From contig CM073897.1 of the NCBI GenBank assembly GCA_037176705.1, forward strand, positions 43,997,988-44,061,987: 64,000 nucleotides of DNA, written 5' to 3'. Shown piece by piece: positions 58,020 through 64,000 of the stretch. Under the pieces are notes generated by a model, which saw only the letters and a list, made by a program, of their open reading frames with translations, was not told the origin of the DNA and did no database searches. The position numbers were made by a program, and so were the translations under genes. The stretch is from Molossus alvarezi. Taxonomy: Eukaryota; Chordata; Mammalia; Chiroptera; Molossidae. The number at the start of each line of letters is the position of its first letter. The first letter of the stretch is position 1.

Positions 58020-58345
58020 CCACCCTGTCACATCTGTTTAAACCCCCCAGCAGCTCCCTACTGCCTACAGGTTCAAACCCCAGCTCCTAGGCCTGGCATT
58101 CAAGGCCTTCATATTTGGCCCCTGCCTTCCCAGACTCAAGTTGAATTTTAATCCACCCTCAATCTGAGGGTCCACAATGCTAACCACCTCCCTGCTGTTA
58201 TAAGAACACACAGAGCTGTGCAGTGCTGTTCCCTCTGTGGGAGACACTTCCTACCTCCAGGGTGTACTCACCAGGCTTCCCCAGGTAGTTGCATTCCTGG
58301 GCTCCAGAGGCTCCTGGCTCACCTCATTCCATCCCTCCCTAACTT
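58020..58345 (+). repeat. L2 LINE fragment
   Basis: 'ccagcagctccctactgcct', 'ggcctggcattcaaggcctt' and 'gctgttccctctgtgggaga' are diagnostic L2 3' phrases. Confidence 0.8.
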
Positions 58346-59029
58346 CAAAGCCATTCCCCTCTCCCTCTTCAAAAGAGCAAATTAGTGCCTGGAATTGTTC
58401 ATGTCAGAATGAAGGTGTGTGAGAAAAGAAATATCAAAGTGTTTCCAGGTTCTGGGGTCGAAACCAGTTAGCCAGACAGGAAGGGAGGAGAGAGGCTGTC
58501 AACACCTCTCTTCCCAGACAGGAAACTGAGGCCCAGGAGGGAAAAGAAAGTGCGCAAGGTGGCCTCCTTCCCTCCTGAGTGGCGTGTGCCCCTCCTTCAT
58601 GTCTGCAGCGTTTGGCAAAATTCTAGGTTTAAGACTGGGGCAGAGCAGGGGGTGGGAAGGTGTTGGGGTTATCTTTGCCACTCCGGATCAAAAGCCCAGC
58701 AGGCTCCCGTGCCTGAGCCCTCCTTCTCAGGTCAGACTTGGGCTCTGCAAGCCTGGACTTCGTCTCCGGTAGAGCAAGCAGGGAGGGAGGAAGGATCAGA
58801 GAGGTTCCTGAGGCACCTTCTCGCCCAGGGCCAAGTGGGCGGCACTGGTTCTCAGGCCGGCTGGCGAAGGCTGCCCTGGCTATCCGATCAAACGGTGGGC
58901 ACCACGAGGGAGTGCTCTCACTCTCATCCATAACAGGCTGGGTAACTTGCCCAATGCCGTTCTGTGGGCCAGTGGCCGGCCCATTCGGAACCAGTAAGTG
59001 CAAGATTTCTAACTTCCCACAGTCCAAAT

Positions 59030-60450
59030 GGGGGTCTTGGAGCCAGAGCGGCGGAGAGGCCCGGACCCGGAGAAGCTACCCCTTCTCACCTATGGGATCA
59101 TAAGGCTGCCCCCCCCCCCCCACCCCGGCGCAGGAGAACGGATCTCAAAGCGGAGCCGGGACTAGGGCCGCCTCTGCTCAGCAGACGTGTCTCTCACGGT
59201 CACACACCCTCTCTCCGAGAAGCTCGGGGCGGGCAGCACCAGCAACCCTCTCCTCTCCTCTGCTCTGCTCCGGGCCGGGGCCCAAGGCCGGCCGCTTCCC
59301 TCTCTGCCCGAGCTGGCTCCGCAAGGGTGCCCGGCACGTTCCCCACGCCCTGGCCCGGGTCAGTCTCCAGGCGCTGCCGACCCCTCCCCCCCACGCCGGT
59401 CCTAGCTCATCCCCTCGGGGCTCTACCGACCCCAGATGAAAGAGGGGAGGACTGCCAGCGCCCCCTGCCCGGGCTTCAGCGGAGAGGACGGGGCTGCTGC
59501 CCGAGGAACCCGGAGAAAAGTTTGAAGCCAAGTCGGGGGCCCGGGTGGACAGCAGGGGAGCGAGGAGTTGGGGGCGGTGTCTGGCTCTCCGCGCACACAC
59601 TCCACGGACACCCAAACCAGACACGTCGACAGACACAGACCTTGTACGCGAACACACAACGATGCGCCCAGCAACACCCACAACCTAACGCGGGCCCACA
59701 AAACGTGGACACAAGCACGAAATAGTCACGCACAGCCACGGGCACACAAAAGCGCAAGCAGATGCACGTCCCCAAACTCAAATCCACAAAGGCCCACAAA
59801 CGCGAGATGCACGTGTCCGCACAAAGACCCCATAGGCGCCCCGGCCCGAGCCTTTGTCTCCTTGAAGCCCTCTCCCCCAGGTCTGGGATCCCCACTCCGG
59901 CCGAGCCCTGGGCGTCCGGCGGCCGCTGCCGACACCCGGGTCCAGGAAAAGTTAAGAGGCCCCCGTCCCCGCCCCGTTGTCCAGCGCTGCCTGCCCGCCG
60001 AATGGGGCGGCCAGGTTGAGATCGGGGATCCAGACTTTCGCCCGCATCCCGGAGTCGCGCTCCGCCCGGGGATCCGCACCCACCTGGAAGCCTGCGCCGC
60101 AGCCGCCTCGGCACGTTCACCCAGGCGGCCCCGCCGCGGGCCCTTCAGCCGGCGCTTTTCTCAGCGCCGCGCGGCCCGCCCCCCGTCCCCGCCCGCCGCC
60201 GGGCGAACCCTCCGCCCGCCCGACGCCCAGTGGCGGCTCCGGCCGGCGGCCGGGAGATTTAGGGAGTGTCGCCAAATTGCGGGCCTTTCCAGGAGCGCTT
60301 CCCGTCCGCCGCTTGCCCGCGGAGCCCGCGCCGAGCCCGGGTTCCACCCTAGGGAGTGTCTCAAAAGTGCGTACGTAGCTCCCGCCCACTCTAGTCGGCC
60401 TTGCTCCCAGCTTCCAGGAACCCGAATCCCTGCCTCCTCCTCGGAGCGCC
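59030..60450. promoter_or_regulatory. TSKU: CpG island, probable TSKU promoter and first exon
   Basis: CpG dinucleotides are dense throughout (for example 59260-59400 and 60050-60350), in contrast with every other part of the window. G/C is very high, with GC-box-like 'ccgccc' and 'ggcggg' runs around 60150-60240. It lies 11-12 kb upstream of the TSKU coding exon on the minus strand, matching a gene with a distant non-coding first exon. Old and young repeats are absent. Whether it also drives a plus-strand transcript is unknown. Confidence 0.8.
60084..60260 (-). other. TSKU: Candidate TSKU non-coding first exon
   Basis: On the minus strand a good 5' splice site 'ttccag|gtgggtgcg' falls at 60084/60083 within the CpG island. 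The exon would run from an unmapped start near 60260. This is inferred from the splice motif and position only, and other donors in the island are possible. Confidence 0.4.
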
Positions 60451-60454
60451 TGAG

Positions 60455-60915
60455 CAATCTCAGCAGATGGCCCGCATGGTGGGGAACATCTGGAGGTTGT
60501 CGGAGTTCGTGGGGGTGGGGTGGGGTGGGGGGAGTTGGTAAGAAAGAGATTGGGTGGGTGAGCTTCCCTCTTCTTGAGTTTATCCCCCCTATTTTCCTTA
60601 AGGGGTGAAAGAGGTCTAGAGGCGTTTGTGAGAGGCAGACCAAGGATCCAAAGCAGAGAGAGACGGGCTGAAAGGCGAACTCGCAGAGAAGCACAGAGGA
60701 GAGAGCCGGCCAGAGGCAGAGAGTTGGCAGAAGAGAAAAGAGAAAGCAGCAAACTACCCCCCCCCCCCAAGGAAACCATGGAACTTCTGATGGGATTCTA
60801 AGAAGGGAAACTGCAAGTGTGACTAGGCAGCGGTTTAAGTCTGTGCTTCCCTCTGCAGCCCATCCTCTCTCACCCATCCTAATGGTAAAAAAGGGCAGGA
60901 AAGCAACCAAAAAAC
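60455..60915. other. Upstream flank of the CpG island
   Basis: A GT-rich run (about 60505-60535), then purine-rich AGAGAG text (60600-60745) and a C10 run (60759-60768). No supported exon. Confidence 0.45.
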
Positions 60916-60917
60916 TA

Positions 60918-61176
60918 AAAAAAAAAAATCCTCACCCAAGGATATTTTTCTATTTATCTTCAGATAGAGTGGGAGGGAGACTATTTATCTTCAGATAGAG
61001 TGGGAAGGAGACAGAGGATGGGAAAGGGAGAGAGAGAAAAACATCACATGAGAGGGACATCGACTGGTTGCCTGGGGACAAACTGCAACCAAGGTACATG
61101 CCTTTGATTGGAACTGAACCCACAAGTCTTTGGTCCACGGGCCAATGCTCAGTTGGTGAGCCAAACTGGCCAGGGC
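60918..61176 (-). repeat. Ves-related SINE, minus strand, with internal duplication
   Basis: It runs from 'aatcctcacccaaggatat' to 'gccaaactggccagggc'. The phrase 'ctatttatcttcagatagag' occurs twice, at about 60950 and 60980, as a tandem duplication of about 30 bp. The flanks share 'ccaaaaaact' (about 60908 and 61178). Confidence 0.88.
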
Positions 61177-61179
61177 CCA

Positions 61180-62640
61180 AAAAACTTTTTGAATTGCAGG
61201 GTGGATGCAACCCCTACAAGGGCAGGTAGGTGGGGGTGGTCTCAGTCTCCCAGTCTACAGACTGGAGGAGGGAGGGGGAGTGCTAAGGCACCCCAGAGGA
61301 ATAGGGGGGTATTGTGGAGGGAGGCTTTAGTCTTGAACCCTGGACTTCCCAGGAACTTTCCTGCTGTAGAGAGATTGGGCAGTGTTCCCCCTGCAGTGGC
61401 ACAGGCTTGCACACCCAGTCTTTTTGCTCCTTCTTTTTTTATTACTTTTTAAAAAAATTAAAAATGTGGCTTGGGCTTGTGTGTTTGTGTTTGCCTGTCT
61501 GCCTGGGGAAGAAGGGAAGCAAGCAGGGAGATAAAGAAGGGGGAAGTAGAGGCCACTACCCCAAGCCTCAGGGCAGCAAAATCAAATCCGCTGCCCAGAA
61601 AACAAAGTGCTCTTGCAAGTCGTCCTGCACTCAGTCTCTGTGCAGTGGTGAAGTAGCAACTCCACTCACCTGGGCTGAGACCTGTGGACCCTACCAGTAG
61701 AGAGTTGCAGAGGGAAGGCTGGAAGCTTGGCCTTATCAGTGTAAGACAGAGAGAGCTCCCCTCTCTCTTCTCTGCCCATAGTCCTTCCCCAGTTAGAACT
61801 CCTGCTTCCATAACTGTGAGGCCAGAAGGACTACCCTGCTCAGACTTCTCATCAAACAATCTTAGAAATTGTCACCTCCTCACAATTGAGCAGCCCCTTA
61901 GTGTTCTCAGTGCATCCTGAGGCCCTCAGGAGGAGTCAGAGTCCTTCCTGCACTCCTCTTTCTGCCTGGAGGGGAGAGAGACCCCAAAACCAGCAAAACA
62001 CAGCTTTTGGTGAGGACCCCAAGCTCAGACAGGGGTCAGGCTCCAGCCCTGACACTTACCAGCTCTTAGTAACCTTAGGGAAGTTACCTAACGTCTCAGA
62101 GGGGCTGTTGTGAGGAGTAAACAAGGTAACTGGTTAAAGCATTAGTCTGGCTCACAGGAAGGGCCATTGTGCTTTGTTATATGGTTATTATTATCCCAAG
62201 ATGTCTCCTGTGAGGGATGGGGTAGAGTCTGGAAAGCCCAGCAAGCTTGGGAGGGGAGGAGACAGGGAAAAGATAATCTGACCCTCTAGCCCCACCAGTC
62301 CACCTTGCGGTCAGCCTCCTCCCCTCCCATGGGAGAGGGACTTTCTTCCAAAGGAACCCCCATTGGCCCTGGCCTAGAGACTTTCAACCCCTCCTTTGAT
62401 GTGGTGTAGTGGAGTGAGCTCATTGCAGCATCAGACTAATGGTGGTGAATATTCCACACCCAGGGAACTTGGCGATGCTAACTCCCACTGCCCTTCCTAT
62501 GCAAGGTTGAGCCAGCTGGGCTGGAGTCTCTAAGCCCCTCCAAAGGGCCTTTTAGTTACCATGACAAACAACTCTTTACACATGGGCTGGTGGCTGGTGG
62601 CTGGTGGCTAGCGGTGTTTTCTGAGCTCTTCTACTTTAAA
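61180..62640. other. Unassigned sequence with a MIR
   Basis: A minus-strand MIR-like core spans about 62035-62200 ('gttacctaacgtctcagagg', 'ttatatggttattattatcc'). A 'tggctggtggctggtggc' triplet repeat lies at 62588-62609. No supported gene. Confidence 0.45.
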
Positions 62641-62703
62641 AAAAAAATACTGGATTTTTGAGAGAGAGAGAGAGAAAGGGAGAGAGATAGAAACATCGAT
62701 GTA

Positions 62704-62970
62704 GCCCTGGCCGGTTTGGTTCAGCGGTTAGAGCGTCGGCCTGCGGTCCTGAGAGACCCGGGTTCGGTTCCCGCTAAGGGCATGTACCTCGGTTGCAGTT
62801 TGTCCCCGGCCCTGGTCGGTTGTGCGGGTGGCAGCCACTCGATGTGTCCCTTTCACGTCGATGTTTCTCTCTCTCTCTCCCTTCCTCTCTCTCCCTCCCA
62901 CTCTACCTGAACAAAAAATGGAAAAATGTCCTCGGGTGAGGATTAAAAAAAAAAAAAAAAAAAAAAATAG
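62704..62970 (+). repeat. Ves SINE (type A), young copy, 15-bp TSD
   Basis: A complete element close to the apparent consensus, from 'gccctggccggtttggttca' to 'tcctcgggtgaggatt' plus a long A-tail. The TSD 'agaaacatcgatgta' is at 62689-62703 and 62971-62985. Confidence 0.96.
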
Positions 62971-62998
62971 AGAAACATCGATGTAAAAGAGAAACATC

Positions 62999-63256
62999 GC
63001 CCTGGCCGGTTTGGCTCAGCGGTTAGAGCGTCGGCCTGCGGTACAGAGAGACCCGGGTTCGGTTCCCGCTAAGGGCACGTACCTCGGTTGCAGTTTGTCC
63101 CCGGCCCTGGTTGGTCGTGCGGGTGGCAGCCACTCGATGTGTCCCTTCACATCGATGTTTCTCTCTCTCTCTCTTCCTCTCTCTCCCTCCCACTCTATCT
63201 GTACAAAAAATGGAAAAATGTCCTCGGGTGAGGATAAAAAATAAAAAAATAATAAT
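62999..63256 (+). repeat. Ves SINE (type A), young copy, 14-bp TSD
   Basis: A complete element from 'gccctggccggtttggctca' to 'tcctcgggtgaggat' plus an AAT-rich tail. The TSD 'aaaagagaaacatc' is at 62985-62998 and 63257-63270. It inserted next to the previous copy's TSD. Confidence 0.96.
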
Positions 63257-63311
63257 AAAAGAGAAACATCAATTGGCTGCTTCCTGCACACCCCCCACTG
63301 GGGACTGAACC

Positions 63312-63699
63312 TGTAAAGGACAAACGCATGCTATGTGAATGTACAGTAAAATTTTTTCCCATTAGGCAGACCTTACCCGCTGGATTTTAAGAGAATGGCA
63401 AGAACTAGCTGCTAATAGATAACCACTGCATTGTATAGATAACCATTGCTTTGTGTACACCGAAACTGCTTGCTCCCTCAGGCATAACAGCTAACTGCAA
63501 ATATCTGCTTCTGTATGTGCTAGCTTGCTCGCAAACCCTTAACAGGGGCTAAGACTACTATATAAGCAACCCACCCCCTGAGCTCGGGGCTGCTCTCTCC
63601 TCTGTGTAGGATGGGACAGTCACCACGTGGCTAATAAAGCTCTCTTAATTTGAACCCAGTTTGAAGTCTGAATCTGGTCTGTCTCGTTAGTCTACAACA
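63312..63699 (+). mobile_element. Endogenous retrovirus 5' LTR (ERV1/gammaretrovirus-like)
   Basis: The 388-bp LTR starts with TG at 63312 and ends with CA at 63699. A TATA box (TATATAA) lies at 63559-63565 and an AATAAA polyadenylation signal at 63633-63638, giving a U3-R-U5 order typical of class I LTRs. Two bases separate its end from a primer-binding site. The 3' LTR and flanking duplication are beyond the window. It interrupts a SINE, so it is younger than that SINE. Confidence 0.88.
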
Positions 63700-63701
63700 T
63701 T

Positions 63702-63719
63702 TGGAGGCCCCAGCGAGAT
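63702..63719 (+). other. Retroviral primer-binding site, tRNA-Thr type
   Basis: These 18 bases, two nucleotides past the LTR, match the reverse complement of the 3' end (with CCA) of a mammalian tRNA-Thr(UGU) as I remember it. tRNA-Thr priming is known for some class I ERVs such as HERV-T/S71. Confidence 0.8.
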
Positions 63720-64000
63720 AGACAAATGATGTCCCCCACATCAGCGGGTTGACCTCAGACTCCGGGAGACAGGTCCATCCCAGGAGCGGACGGGTGGTCT
63801 AGGGGAAGGCCTCAGAGAGATGTTCCTCCGCCCCGGACGCCATTCTGCCCTGGAATTGTCTCCACTCCAAATTCCACCTAGAGAGCATCTGGAAACCCTG
63901 GGCCCAGGTTCGGTTCAGCAGATGGGACGTCCCTTGGTAAGTCTGTTTCTGAAAACTCTGCAGAGTAAGGGGAAGTGAATCTGCTGGACGCAGCACCTAG
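63720..64000 (+). mobile_element. ERV 5' leader (window ends inside provirus)
   Basis: GC-richer leader sequence follows the primer site. A good splice donor (G|GTAAGT) lies at 63936-63942, as expected for subgenomic env splicing. No gag frame is visible before the window ends, so coding capacity cannot be judged. Confidence 0.7.

Larger units (their letters stand above)
48434..60083 (-). other. TSKU: TSKU 5'-UTR intron region (inferred)
   Basis: About 11.6 kb between the coding exon and the CpG-island first exon. It contains SINEs at 48673 and 57254, MIRs and L2 pieces, and no recognisable coding exon. Other mammals use alternative non-coding 5' exons for TSKU, so extra 5'-UTR exons may lie here, but I cannot place them. 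Confidence 0.55.
62640..63311 (-). repeat. Host SINE (type B), minus strand, broken by two SINEs and an LTR
   Basis: Pieces remain at 62640-62703 ('tactggatttttgagagaga'), 62971-62998 and 63257-63311 ('caattggctgcttcctgcac', 'actggggactgaac'). The SINE head is missing because the retroviral LTR begins at 63312. Confidence 0.82.

Noticed and set aside
59476..60910. Long open frames on both strands in the CpG island (up to about 346 codons)
   Set aside because: High GC removes stop codons by chance. The frames overlap each other on both strands and are rich in P, R, A and G without family features.
62716..62790. Possible tRNA gene
   Set aside because: Boxes A and B are present but within SINE heads. 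No intact cloverleaf is expected, and the body and A-tail follow.
62716..63244. Repeated open frames starting MAQRLERRPAV or MVQRLERRPAV, seen many times in the window
   Set aside because: These are translations of the Ves SINE head and body on one strand or the other. They recur at every type-A copy and are not genes.

Overview
This is mammalian nuclear DNA, almost certainly from a bat (Chiroptera). The evidence is about 30 tRNA-derived SINEs of the bat Ves type (heads resembling 'ctggccggtttggctcag' or 'ccggtgtggctcagtggttg'), young bat-type LINE-1 and ORF1-only half-L1 (HAL1) copies, and an intact mammalian TSKU (Tsukushi) coding exon. There are no bacterial operons, CRISPR arrays or phage genes. 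The species cannot be fixed from the sequence.

Layout. 1-46 kb is gene-free and repeat-rich. It holds old MIR, L2 and L1 fragments, a Tigger DNA-transposon remnant (7.9-8.7 kb), two near-complete HAL1 copies (1.8-3.9 kb and 17.15-19.33 kb), a third, older HAL1 (13.38-19.83 kb) and many SINEs. The older HAL1 has been split by a short SINE, a 5'-truncated L1, an RPS24 processed pseudogene and the younger HAL1, each resolvable from its junctions or target-site duplications (TSDs). 45.9-60.3 kb is the minus-strand gene TSKU: 3' UTR, a single coding exon at 47352-48425, a large 5'-UTR intron, and a CpG island at about 59.0-60.45 kb that is the probable promoter and first exon. 61-64 kb is a stack of SINEs hit repeatedly at one target, followed by the 5' LTR, primer-binding site and leader of an ERV1-type endogenous retrovirus whose body lies beyond the window.

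Functionally there is one protein-coding gene. TSKU encodes a secreted leucine-rich-repeat protein. Everything else I can identify is mobile-element-derived or old non-coding sequence. The most unusual content is in the mobile elements: a HAL1 family whose two young copies share an ORF1-splitting frameshift, a putative head-only mini-SINE with a fixed 3' end in three copies, and datable serial insertions. I found no new multi-gene system. Ancient-repeat names (MIR, L2, old L1, Tigger) are by-eye recognition and need RepeatMasker for subfamilies and exact ends.
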